A model generated the notes under the pieces. The model was given only the letters and a program-made list of their open reading frames with translations. It had not been told where the DNA came from and did no database searches. Positions 26,308 through 35,042 of a stretch of 64,000 nucleotides of DNA are shown piece after piece (position 1 is the first letter of the stretch; each line of letters opens with the position of its first letter). Where the stretch lies: the NCBI GenBank assembly GCA_016789955.1, contig JAEUPB010000074.1, forward strand, positions 38,098 to 102,097, written 5' to 3'. A program made the translations under genes and the position numbers. This stretch comes from Rubrivivax sp. GTDB taxonomy: Bacteria > Pseudomonadota > Gammaproteobacteria > Burkholderiales > Burkholderiaceae_C.

Positions 26308-27525
26308 TCAGCGCACGGCCGGCGTCGACGCCGCCGCCGACGCCATCGCGGCGGACTTCGTCGCCACCACCAGCGCCTTGGCGCCTTCACGCAGGTTGTC
26401 GAAGCGCGCCGCCAGCACGGTGCTGGAAGGCTGCACGCCGGCGAGCACCTCGACGCGGCCCTCGCGCTCGTCGCGGCGGCCGAGCTGCACCGAGCGGCGC
26501 GCCAGCACGCCGTTCTCGATCAGCCAGACATGGTCCTGCCCCGAGGCGTTGCCCACGGCGGCCGTCGGCAGCGTGAGCCGGTCACGGTCGTCGGCCAGCA
26601 CCACGCGCGCCACCGCGTACTGGCCGGCGCGCAGCTGTTCCTTCGGGTTGGCCAGCGCGATGGTCACGCCGATGGAGCGCGTGCCCGGCTCGGCGGCCGG
26701 TGCGATGCGCGCGAGCTTGCCGTCCACCGGCGCGGCCATGCCTTCCACCTGCACCTTCACCGGCATGCCCGGCGCCAGCCGCGCCACCTCATGCGTGCCG
26801 ACGCTGCCGGCCAGCTCCAGCGTGGCCAGGTCGACGATGGTGAGGATCGCCTGCTCGGGCGCGAGCCGCTCGCCCGGCACCACCGAGCGCTTGGCCACGA
26901 TGCCCGCGATCGGCGCCACCAGCGCGGCGTCGCGCACGGTGACGCGCGTCGTCTCGAGTGACGCCTGCGCGGCAGCCAGCTGCGCCCGCGCCGTCTCCAC
27001 CGCGATGCGCGAGTTCTCCAGCGCGATGGACGAGATGAACTGCTGCTGCGCGAGGCCCTGGTTGGACGCGTGCGTGCGCTCGGCCTGCAGCAGCGCGGCG
27101 CGTGCAGACTCGACGTTGGCGTTGCGCTCGGCCACCCGCGTGCCCAGTTCGGCGAGATCGAGCCGGCCCAGCGGCTGCCCGGCCGCAACGCGGCTGCCCT
27201 CGCCCACCGAGAGCGCGAGCAGCGTGCCGCCGGTCTTCGCGCGCACGATCGCCGTGCCGGGCGCCACCAGCGGGCCGGAGAACTCGACGACATCGGCCAG
27301 CCGCGCCATCTGCGGCTGCACCACCTCACGGGCGACAAATTCGAGCGGCACGTCCTTCTTGGCGTCGCCCTTCTTGTCGCCGCCCTTGCCGGACGTCTGG
27401 GCCGAGGCCTGGCTGGAAGCGGCCGCATCGCTGCCGGGCAGCTTCACGAGCCCGCCCATCCAGGCTCCACCCACGGCGGCCAGCACGGCCACCGTGCCAC
27501 CGGCCAGCATCCAGCGCTTCTTCAT
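26308..27525 (-). CDS. RND efflux periplasmic adaptor (membrane fusion protein)
   Basis: 405 residues from the ATG at 27525 with a purine-rich ribosome-binding site. An N-terminal membrane anchor (MLAGGTVAVLAAVGGAWMGG) is followed by a Lys/Gly linker and a lipoyl-type half (GGTLLALSVGEGSRVAAGQPLGRLD). An alpha-hairpin (VESARAALLQAERTHASN...ARAQLAAAQASLETTRVTV) and the second lipoyl half and beta-barrel come next. It bridges the RND pump, whose gene starts 27 bp downstream, to an outer-membrane channel. The two genes form an operon without a linked regulator. Confidence 0.9.
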   Translation of the reverse strand: MKKRWMLAGGTVAVLAAVGGAWMGGLVKLPGSDAAASSQASAQTSGKGGDKKGDAKKDVPLEFVAREVVQPQMARLADVVEFSGPLVAPGTAIVRAKTGGTLLALSVGEGSRVAAGQPLGRLDLAELGTRVAERNANVESARAALLQAERTHASNQGLAQQQFISSIALENSRIAVETARAQLAAAQASLETTRVTVRDAALVAPIAGIVAKRSVVPGERLAPEQAILTIVDLATLELAGSVGTHEVARLAPGMPVKVQVEGMAAPVDGKLARIAPAAEPGTRSIGVTIALANPKEQLRAGQYAVARVVLADDRDRLTLPTAAVGNASGQDHVWLIENGVLARRSVQLGRRDEREGRVEVLAGVQPSSTVLAARFDNLREGAKALVVATKSAAMASAAASTPAVR

Positions 27526-27697
27526 CGTCTCGCCCCTCTTCGTGGAGTGTGTGGTCGTCGTCCTGCCCGGGCGGGGAGTCCTCCCGGCGTCGGGCGGCGG
27601 CAGTGTCACCGCGGGGCCGAACGATCGCGCGCAGCGTGCGACGAACTGCACGCCGGCGCCGACAGGCTGCAGGCCCGTGTCCGCGAACGCGGGGGCT

Positions 27698-29650
27698 TCA
27701 GGCGGGAGGGAACGCGGAGCCGGAGGGCGAGTCGGGCGTGCACGCGCCGGCCTCGGCGCCCTCGATCGCCGAGACGCCCAGCGCTGCCAGCGCGGCGCGC
27801 TGGCCCGGCGTGTCGACGCCCTCGGCGTGCACCTCCAGGCCCTGCGTGGCCGCCAGACTCACCACGGCGTGCACGAGCAGGCGATGCGGGTCGTGGTCGG
27901 GCAGCTGCTCGACGAAGCGTCGCGCGACCAGCACCCGGTCGGCCCGGTACTGCGGCAGCGCGGCCAGCGAGGCCGAGGCCTGCGCCAGGCCTTGCAGCGT
28001 GACGACCGCACCCAGCGCGCGCAGCGCCTGCACGGTCGCGATGGCGGCCGCGGTGTCGTCGGCGCCGGCCTCGTCGACCAGCAGTTCGAGCGCACGGCCG
28101 GGCAGGCCGGTCTCGTCCAGCAGGCGCTGCACCGCCACGGCCGCATCGGTGTCCAGAGTGCACGGCACGCCGATGCGGGCCTCTGCCGGCACCCGGCCGG
28201 TCGCCTGCCACACGGCCCAGCGGGAGAGCGCCTCGCGCTGCAGCGTCTGCAGCAGCAGCGCGCTGCGCCCGGCCATCGCGACCTGCTGCCGCACGTCGGC
28301 GTCGCCGAGGTCGCCGTGCTGCGTATGGTTCCAGCGCCACCCGGCGCGGCACCCGGCGAGGTCCCCGGCCGCGCCGTCGACCAGCCGCCGCACCGGGCGG
28401 TAGACCACCTGCAGCGCGCCTTGCGCCAGCGCGCTGTCGAGCTGCTGCGCCAGCAGCGACACCTGCGCCGTGCGCTCGCCGAGTTCGGCGCTGTAGTTCA
28501 GCACGCCGCCCAGCGGCGCCTGCGCGCAGGCCATGCGGGCTTCGCGCAGGGCCGTGGTCGCATCGGCCACGGCACCATCGAGCTCGCGCACGCCCAGCCG
28601 CATCGGCGGGCGCACCGGATGGTCGTGCACGGTGTAGGCATCGGCGACGTCGTCGTAGAGCGACTGCACGTGCTCCGGCTGCAGCGCGCGCGGCGGCTGC
28701 AGCAGCACGAGCAGTTCGATGCGCTCGTCGCCCAGTTCGCCGAGCGCCACGGCGTCGCCATCGCCGAGGTGGGCGTGCAGGCGGCGCACGATCTGGCGCT
28801 CGAGCTCGAGCCGCGCACCGGCATCGATCTCCGCCAGCAGCGCCACCGGCGCATCGACCTGCAGCGCCAGCAGCAGCCGCGGCAGGCTCGTCGTGTCGCG
28901 GCAGGCCTGGGCCAGCAATGCGGACGCGTCGACGAGCCGCTCCAGGTGCGGCGCCGATGCGCCGGAGTCACCTTCGGAGACGGGCGAACGGTCCGGCGCG
29001 CTCGGGCGTGTTGCCGTCGGCACATGCAGTGCCGGGCGGCGCAAGCCCAGCAGCAGCAGCCCGACGCTGGCCAGCGCCAGCAGCACGCCGGGGCGCGCGC
29101 CTCCGCCGGTGGCCGCGGCGCGCGCCTCGGCCCGCTCGCGCAGCGTCTGCATCAGGCGCTGCGAGGCCTCTGCCATGGCCGCGGCGTCGGCACGCCAGCG
29201 CGCGGCGGCCGCTGCGGCATCGGCGCGCTCGCGCCACCGGGCGCTCCAGCGTTGGGCCGCGTGGCTCCAGGTCTCCCGCACGCCGCCGATCGCCGGCGCG
29301 CGGGTCGGTTCACGTTCGTGCTGGTAGTCGATGAGCGCCAGCACGCGGGCGGTGTCCGCATCCAGGGCGGAAGGCGTGGGGGCGGCGCGGGCCGACTCGT
29401 CCGGCACGGGTGCGGCGACGTGCGCTTGCGCCTCGGCCCAGCGCTGCGCCACGCGCAGCATGAGTTCGGCATCGACGCCTTGCGCGTCGCCGGCCCGCTG
29501 TTCCGTCCAGGTGAGCCAGGCCGCGGCCGCGGCCAGCGCCAGGCACGCGACCCACAACGCCAGCCGCCACGGCGCCACCGGCCACGCACGCGGCGGCAGC
29601 AGGCGATCGGAAGCGGAAGCGGCAGGAGGTGCGGCGCGGAGGTCGGACAT
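27698..29650 (-). CDS. Membrane protein with degenerate GGDEF and EAL-like domains
   Basis: 650 residues. There are two membrane spans (about 28-46 and 187-205) enclosing an Ala-rich helical periplasmic region. A GGDEF-like and an EAL-like domain follow. The expected GGDEF signature is not visible. The EAL position reads GDLAGCRAGWRW, so the metal-binding Glu is missing. Later EAL-like strands (ALELLVDEAGADDTAAAI, VTLQGLAQASASLAAL, GLEVHAEGVDTPGQRAALAALG) survive. It is therefore probably a c-di-GMP-binding or protein-docking sensor rather than an enzyme. The family call rests on the C-terminal half. Confidence 0.68.
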   Translation of the reverse strand: MSDLRAAPPAASASDRLLPPRAWPVAPWRLALWVACLALAAAAAWLTWTEQRAGDAQGVDAELMLRVAQRWAEAQAHVAAPVPDESARAAPTPSALDADTARVLALIDYQHEREPTRAPAIGGVRETWSHAAQRWSARWRERADAAAAAARWRADAAAMAEASQRLMQTLRERAEARAAATGGGARPGVLLALASVGLLLLGLRRPALHVPTATRPSAPDRSPVSEGDSGASAPHLERLVDASALLAQACRDTTSLPRLLLALQVDAPVALLAEIDAGARLELERQIVRRLHAHLGDGDAVALGELGDERIELLVLLQPPRALQPEHVQSLYDDVADAYTVHDHPVRPPMRLGVRELDGAVADATTALREARMACAQAPLGGVLNYSAELGERTAQVSLLAQQLDSALAQGALQVVYRPVRRLVDGAAGDLAGCRAGWRWNHTQHGDLGDADVRQQVAMAGRSALLLQTLQREALSRWAVWQATGRVPAEARIGVPCTLDTDAAVAVQRLLDETGLPGRALELLVDEAGADDTAAAIATVQALRALGAVVTLQGLAQASASLAALPQYRADRVLVARRFVEQLPDHDPHRLLVHAVVSLAATQGLEVHAEGVDTPGQRAALAALGVSAIEGAEAGACTPDSPSGSAFPPA

Positions 29651-29767
29651 CGTCGGCGTCGGGCCGCACCCGGGGACTCGGGCACGACTGCTCGTGACGG
29701 GTTATCGGCGCCTGCGAGGCCGTATTGATCCTCATCGACACCCATCGCGGGCGCCGCGTGCGATCCG

Positions 29768-30871
29768 TCAGCCGCCGCGTTGCGCAGCGATCGGCGGCAG
29801 CGCCAGGCTCACGTCGCCGTTCTGCGCGCGGTGGCGCAGCGCGTGGTCCATCACCACCAGCGCCAGCATCGCCTCGGCGATCGGCGCGGCGCGGATGCCC
29901 ACGCAGGGGTCGTGGCGGCCGTGGGTCTCCACGGTGGTGGGCTGGCCGTGGCGGTCGATCGACGCCTTGGGCGTGCGGATCGAGCTGGTCGGCTTGATCG
30001 CCAACGCCACGCGCAGGTCCTGCCCCGTGGAGATGCCGCCGAGCACGCCGCCGCCGTGATTGCTGGCAAAGCCCTCGGGCGTCAGTTCGTCGCCATGGTG
30101 GGTGCCACGCTGCGCGACGACACCGAAGCCGTCGCCGATCTCCACACCCTTCACCGCGTTGATGCCCATCATCGCGTAGGCGATCTCGGCGTCGAGCTTG
30201 TCGAACAGCGGCTCGCCCAGGCCCACCGGCACGCAGCGCGCGAGCACGTGGATGCGCGCGCCGCACGAATCGCCGGCCTTGCGCAGCGCATCCATGTGCG
30301 CTTCCAGCCGCTCGACGATGCCCGCGTTCGGCGCGTAGAACGGGTTCAGCGGGATCTGCGCCTCGTCCTCGAACGGGATCTCGATCTCGCCCAGCGCGCC
30401 CATCCAGCCGAGGAAGGTGGTGCCGTGCTGCTCGAACAACCACTTCTTGGCCACGGCGCCGGCGGCCACCATCGGCGCGGTGAGGCGGGCCGAGGCACGG
30501 CCGCCGCCGCGCGGGTCGCGCAGGCCGTACTTGCGCCAGTAGGTGTAGTCGGCGTGGCCGGGGCGGAAGGTGTCCAGCAGGTTGCCGTAGTCGCGGCTGC
30601 GCTGGTCGGTGTTGCGGATCAGCAGGCAGACCGGCGTGCCGGTGGTGCGGCCCTCGTAGGTGCCGGAGAGGATCTCCACCGCATCGGGCTCGTTGCGCTG
30701 GGTCACGTGGCGGCTGGTGCCGGGGCGGCGGCGGTCGAGGTCGGGCTGGATGTCGGCTTCGGAGAGCGCCAGCCCGGGCGGGCAGCCGTCGATCACGCAG
30801 CCGATCGCCGGGCCGTGGCTCTCGCCGAAATTGGTGACGCGGAAGAGTTCGCCGAAGGTGGAGCCGGACAT
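29768..30871 (-). CDS. aroC: Chorismate synthase
   Basis: 367 residues, full length. It converts EPSP to chorismate using reduced FMN, the last common step of aromatic biosynthesis. Signatures are [18 protein letters not shown], the Arg-rich [17 protein letters not shown], and [25 protein letters not shown]. The ATG at 30871 precedes the conserved [19 protein letters not shown]; a 69-residue in-frame extension upstream is ignored. A TAAAAT element at 30922-30927 on the minus strand may be its -10 box. It diverges from the chemoreceptor pseudogene. Confidence 0.95.
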   Translation of the reverse strand: MSGSTFGELFRVTNFGESHGPAIGCVIDGCPPGLALSEADIQPDLDRRRPGTSRHVTQRNEPDAVEILSGTYEGRTTGTPVCLLIRNTDQRSRDYGNLLDTFRPGHADYTYWRKYGLRDPRGGGRASARLTAPMVAAGAVAKKWLFEQHGTTFLGWMGALGEIEIPFEDEAQIPLNPFYAPNAGIVERLEAHMDALRKAGDSCGARIHVLARCVPVGLGEPLFDKLDAEIAYAMMGINAVKGVEIGDGFGVVAQRGTHHGDELTPEGFASNHGGGVLGGISTGQDLRVALAIKPTSSIRTPKASIDRHGQPTTVETHGRHDPCVGIRAAPIAEAMLALVVMDHALRHRAQNGDVSLALPPIAAQRGG

Positions 30872-31012
30872 GGGGAACAGGCGCTGAGGCAGGGAGGCCG
30901 GCAGGACCACCGGAGGAACGGATTTTAGGAGGCCGCGGCGACTGGGGCCGGCTGCTGGAAGTGGCATGGGATCGACCCGCGCTTCGCCCGATCGAAGACC
31001 CTGCCCGCGACC

Positions 31013-31975
31013 ATGCTTCGGATCGAGACAAACAAGTTCGCGGGTGGCAATGACAGCCATGCTCGTGCTGGCGGGCATCAGCGGGTATGGGCAAGAGCGC
31101 GCGGGCGCCGCGATGGCCTCGCTGTTCGCCGACCGGGCCGAGCCGCTGCGGCAGCTCGGCCGGATGCGCTACCTGGTGACCCGCAACCGCGTGCTGATCG
31201 GCGACGCCGTGATCCGCGCCGACGACGCGAACACGGCCAGGCGTGTCAAGGAGATGGCCGCCAACCAGGCGCTCGCTGCCAAGCTGTGGCGCGAGTACAT
31301 GGCGACCTACCTGACTCCCGAGGAAAAGGTGCTCGCCGCGCAGACCAGCAGCTCACCGGCACCGTGCGCGCCGCGGCGGCCAACGCGCAGCAGGCCAGCG
31401 AACTCGCGGCCATCGCCAGTGGATCGGCCACCGAGGGCGGCGAGGTGGTGGCGCAGGTCGTGGCCACGATGGGCGACATCCAGAACTCCAGCCATCGCAT
31501 CGCCGACATCATCGGCGTGATCGACGGAATCGCGTTCCAGACCAACATCCTGGCCCTGAATGCCGCGGTGGAGGCGGCACGCGCCGGCGAGCAGGGCCGC
31601 GGCTTCGCGGTCGTGGCCTCCGAGGTTCGGGGCCTGGCGCAACGCTCTGCGGGCGCGGCGCGCGAGATCAAGGCGCTGATCACCGAGTCGGTTCAGCGCG
31701 TCGAGAACGGGCACCAGCTGGTGGCCCGCGCCGGCGAGACCATGCGCTCGGTGGTGGACCGGGTGCGCTCGACGGCCGACCTGCTCGGGCAGATCACGCA
31801 GGTCGCACGCGAGCAGTCCAAGGGCATCGACCAGATCGGCGAGGCGGTGACGCAACTCGACCGGAACACGCAGCAGAACGCGGCGCTGGTGGAGCAGTCG
31901 GCGGCGGCGGCGGAGAGCCCGAAGCGCCAAGCCGACACGCTGAGTGCGTCAGTGAACCGCTTCAGTCTGGCGTGA
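31013..31975 (+). pseudogene. Methyl-accepting chemotaxis protein remnant, internally deleted and frameshifted
   Basis: Three pieces of one chemoreceptor can be read. [12 protein letters not shown] begins at 31013 in one frame. The membrane and four-helix-bundle sensor part ([14 protein letters not shown]... to ...[12 protein letters not shown]) is in another frame from about 31050 to 31343. The signalling-domain C-terminus ([19 protein letters not shown]...[24 protein letters not shown]...) returns to the first frame from about 31346. The second half of the sensor, the second membrane span, HAMP and the start of the signalling domain are missing, several hundred bases compared with intact relatives. 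No functional receptor can be made. Confidence 0.88.
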
Positions 31976-32029
31976 GCGCGGCCGCGGGCGCGGTCCGCCG
32001 CGCGACCGGCGGCCGTGCGACGGCAGCCG

Positions 32030-32470
32030 CTACTTCTCCTCGGGCCAGTCGCGTATATAGGCCTTGAGCATGCGGTTCTCGAAGTCCTGCGCGTCGACCA
32101 CCGCCTTGGCCACGTCGTAGAACGAGACCACGCCCATCAGCGTGCGGCGTTCGAGCACCGGCATGTAGCGCGCGTGCCGCTGCAGCATCATGCGGCGCAC
32201 CTCGTCCATGTCGGTCTCGGGCGTGCAGGTCAGCGGCGCGTCGTCCATCACCGTGCGCACGATCTTGCCGCCCACCGAGCCGCCCTGCGCGGCCAGCGTG
32301 GAGATCACTTCGCGGAAGGTGAGCATGCCCACCAGGTCGCCATGCTCCATGACCACCAGCGAGCCGATGTCGAGCTCGGACATCATCTGCACCGCGTCCT
32401 GCAGCGGACGGTCGGGCGTGACGGTGTAGAGCGCGCTGCCCTTGACGCGCAGGATGTCGCTGACCTTCAT
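32030..32470 (-). CDS. CBS-domain pair protein
   Basis: 146 residues from the ATG at 32470 (GAGGACA upstream). Two CBS motifs fill the chain: residues ~1-65 (VSDILRVKGSALYTVTPDRPLQDAVQMMSELDIGSLVV...DLVGMLTFREV) and ~75-135 (VMDDAPLTCTPETDMDEVRRMMLQRHARYMPVLE...LMGVVSFYDVA). Such stand-alone Bateman modules bind adenine nucleotides and modulate partner proteins or sense energy state. It diverges from metY. No partner can be identified from the sequence. Confidence 0.88.
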   Translation of the reverse strand: MKVSDILRVKGSALYTVTPDRPLQDAVQMMSELDIGSLVVMEHGDLVGMLTFREVISTLAAQGGSVGGKIVRTVMDDAPLTCTPETDMDEVRRMMLQRHARYMPVLERRTLMGVVSFYDVAKAVVDAQDFENRMLKAYIRDWPEEK

Positions 32471-32539
32471 GGGTGTCCTCGTGCTCGGCGCGACGGGATC
32501 GCGTGCCGGCTGCGAACCAATATAGCCCACAATGAGCGG

Positions 32540-33841
32540 ATGGCCGGCCCGTCAGACCCAGGATTCGACACCCTCGCGCTGCATGCCGGCGCAGCCCCCG
32601 ACCCCGCCACCGGCGCGCGCGCCGTGCCGCTGCACCTGACGACGAGCTACGTCTTCGAGAGCAGCGAGCACGCGGCGAGCCTGTTCAACCTCGAGCGCTC
32701 GGGGCACGTCTACAGCCGCATCAGCAACCCGACCAACGCGGTCTTCGAGGAACGCATCGCGGCGCTCGAAGGCGGCACCGGGGCCATCGCCACGGCCAGC
32801 GGGCAGGCGGCACTGCACCTGGCGATCTGCACGCTGGCCGGCGCCGGTTCGCACGTGGTGGCCTCGTCGGCACTGTACGGCGGCAGCCACAACCTGCTGG
32901 CCTACACGCTGCCGCGCTTCGGCATCGAGACCACCTTCGTGCACCCGGCCGACATCGACGGCTGGCGCGCCGCGATCCGCCCGACCACGCGGCTGCTGTT
33001 CGGCGAGACGCTGGGCAACCCGGGGCTGGACGTGCTGGACATCCCCACCGTGGCGCAGGTCGCGCACGACGCGGGCCTGCCGCTGATGGTCGACTCGACC
33101 TTCACCACGCCCTGGCTGCTCAAGCCCTTCGAGCACGGCGCCGACCTGCTGTACCACTCGGCCACCAAGTTCCTGTGCGGGCACGGCACGGTGATCGGTG
33201 GCGTGCTCGTCGACAGCGGCGCCTTCGACTGGGACGCGAGCGGCCGCCACCCGGAGCTGACGCAGCCCTACGCGGGCTTCCACGGCATGGTGTTCAGCGA
33301 GGAAAGCTCGGTGGCGGCCTTCCTGCTGCGCGCGCGCCGCGAGGGCCTGCGCGACTTCGGCGGCTGCATGAGCCCGCACACCGCTTGGCTGATGCTGCAG
33401 GGCCTGGAGACCCTGCCGCTACGCATGGCACGCCACGTGGAGAACACACGCAAGGTGGTCGAGTTCCTCGCGGCACAGCCGATGGTGGCCTCGGTGGGCT
33501 ATCCCGAGCTGCCCGGCCACCCGAGCCACGCGCTGGCGCGCAAGCTGCTGCCGCGCGGCTGCGGCGCGGTGTTCAGCTTCGACCTGAAGGGCTCGCGGCG
33601 GCAGGGGCAGGCGTTCATCGAGTCGCTGAAGATCTTCTCGCACCTGGCCAACGTGGGCGACTGCCGCTCACTGGTGATCCACCCGGCCTCGACCACGCAC
33701 TTCCGCATGGACGACGCGGCGCTGGCGCGTGCCGGCATCGCGCCGGGCACGATCCGCCTCTCGATCGGCCTGGAGGATGCCGACGACCTGATCGAGGACC
33801 TGAAGCGCGCGCTGAAGGTGGCCGAGAAGGCGGCGGCATGA
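32540..33841 (+). CDS. metY: O-acetylhomoserine sulfhydrylase family enzyme
   Basis: 433 residues, the usual length for MetY. A PLP-dependent Cys/Met-metabolism fold is clear. Blocks include YSRISNPTNAVFEERIAALEGG, FGETLGNPGLDVLDIPTVAQVA and the PLP lysine in YHSATKFLCGHGTVIGGVLVD. It makes homocysteine (or related thioethers) from O-acetylhomoserine and sulfide. O-succinylhomoserine sulfhydrylase (metZ) is the alternative, disfavoured by length and by the GETLGNPGLDVLDI block. The stop overlaps the hydrolase start (ATGA), forming an operon of three coupled genes. Confidence 0.88.
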   Translation: MAGPSDPGFDTLALHAGAAPDPATGARAVPLHLTTSYVFESSEHAASLFNLERSGHVYSRISNPTNAVFEERIAALEGGTGAIATASGQAALHLAICTLAGAGSHVVASSALYGGSHNLLAYTLPRFGIETTFVHPADIDGWRAAIRPTTRLLFGETLGNPGLDVLDIPTVAQVAHDAGLPLMVDSTFTTPWLLKPFEHGADLLYHSATKFLCGHGTVIGGVLVDSGAFDWDASGRHPELTQPYAGFHGMVFSEESSVAAFLLRARREGLRDFGGCMSPHTAWLMLQGLETLPLRMARHVENTRKVVEFLAAQPMVASVGYPELPGHPSHALARKLLPRGCGAVFSFDLKGSRRQGQAFIESLKIFSHLANVGDCRSLVIHPASTTHFRMDDAALARAGIAPGTIRLSIGLEDADDLIEDLKRALKVAEKAAA

Positions 33842-34653
33842 AGCTCACCGTCGACGGCCGCGCGGCCTACGCCTACACCGGCGGCAAGCCCTTCGACCCC
33901 ACGCTGCCCTGCGTGGTGATGATCCACGGCGCGAGCCACGACCACTCCGCCTACGCACTGCTGGCGCGCTGGTGCGCGCACCACGGATACGCGGTGCTGG
34001 CCCTGGACCTGCCCGGCCACCTGCGCAGCGCCGGCCCGCCGCTGGCCGACGTGCCGGCGATGGCGCGCTGGGTGCTGGCACTGTTGGACACCGCCGGCGT
34101 GCAGCGCACCGCCTACGTCGGCCACAGCATGGGCTCGCTGATCGCGCTCGAGTGCGCGGCGCAAGCGCCGGAGCGCGCCGCGGCCCTCGTGATGATCGGC
34201 ACCGCCTACCCGATGAAGGTCTCGGATGCGTTGCTGGCGACCGCACGCGAGACGCCCGACCGAGCCATGCAGATGGTCAACAGCTGGAGCATCGCCACGC
34301 TGGCCACCAAGCCCGGCTTCCCCGGCCCCGGCAACTGGCTGCACGGCAGCGTGCTGGCGCTGATGCGGCGCACGCAGCGCGCCGCGCCAGCCACCAACCT
34401 GTTCCTGCACGAATTCGATGCGTGCAACCGCTACGCCGGCGGCCTGGAAGCCGCTGCCCGCGTGACCTGCCCCGTGACCATGATCCTCGGCGCGCAGGAC
34501 ATCATGACGCCGCCGCGCGCCACCAAGGACTTCACGGCCGCGCTGAAAGCGCGTGTGGTGACGGTGCCCAGTGGCCACCACCAGCTCGCCGAAGCGCCCG
34601 ATGCCACGCTGGCCGCGGTGCGCACGGCCCTCGCAGGAGCTTCGACACGATGA
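33838..34653 (+). CDS. Alpha/beta hydrolase
   Basis: 271 residues with the canonical fold. The oxyanion segment is VVMIHGASHDHSAY, the nucleophile elbow is AYVGHSMGSLIALE (serine in GHSMG), a late Asp lies in LGAQDIMTPP, and the His in VPSGHHQLAEAP completes a triad. An esterase or C-C hydrolase acting on a small ester or acid is likely. The gene overlaps metY upstream and the DUF962 gene downstream, each by 4 bases. No metabolic link to homocysteine synthesis is obvious. Confidence 0.85.
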   Translation: MKLTVDGRAAYAYTGGKPFDPTLPCVVMIHGASHDHSAYALLARWCAHHGYAVLALDLPGHLRSAGPPLADVPAMARWVLALLDTAGVQRTAYVGHSMGSLIALECAAQAPERAAALVMIGTAYPMKVSDALLATARETPDRAMQMVNSWSIATLATKPGFPGPGNWLHGSVLALMRRTQRAAPATNLFLHEFDACNRYAGGLEAAARVTCPVTMILGAQDIMTPPRATKDFTAALKARVVTVPSGHHQLAEAPDATLAAVRTALAGASTR

Positions 34654-34994
34654 GCACTACCACGACCTCCTCGACGACCGCGGCCGTGGATCCGAAGGCC
34701 TTTCAGACCTTCGCCGAGTTCTATCCGTTCTACCTCGGAGAGCACGCCAACCGCACCTGCCGGCGGCTGCACTTCCTGGGCTCCACGCTCGCGCTGGTGT
34801 GCCTGGCGATGCTGGTGTCCACCGGTCGCCCGCAGTACCTGCTGTACGGGCTGCTGTGCGGCTACGGCTGTGCGTGGATCGGCCACTTCGTCTTCGAGAA
34901 GAACAAGCCGGCGAGCTTCAAGCGGCCGCTGTACAGCTTCATCGGCGACTGGCGGATGTACGCCGACATCTGGCGCGGCCGCATCCCGTTCTGA
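34650..34994 (+). CDS. DUF962/Mpo1-like membrane protein
   Basis: 114 residues. Conserved features of the DUF962 family are FAEFYPFYLGEHANRTCRRLHFLGS, with its catalytic-type histidine, and the second histidine in CAWIGHFVFEKNKPASFKRPLYSFIGDWRMY. Two membrane segments lie between. The yeast relative Mpo1 is an Fe(II) dioxygenase acting on 2-hydroxy fatty acids. Whether the bacterial protein does the same is inferred from the shared histidines. Last gene of the metY operon. Confidence 0.85.
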   Translation: MSTTTTSSTTAAVDPKAFQTFAEFYPFYLGEHANRTCRRLHFLGSTLALVCLAMLVSTGRPQYLLYGLLCGYGCAWIGHFVFEKNKPASFKRPLYSFIGDWRMYADIWRGRIPF

Positions 34995-35042
34995 ATGCGG
35001 ACGCGCACGCCGCCGGCCCCGGTCGAGTCCCGCGGTGTAAGC

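Noticed and set aside
24637-29728. Long plus-strand open frames over the RND, adaptor and EAL-like genes
   Set aside because: All three minus-strand genes have strong family motifs; the opposite frames show none.
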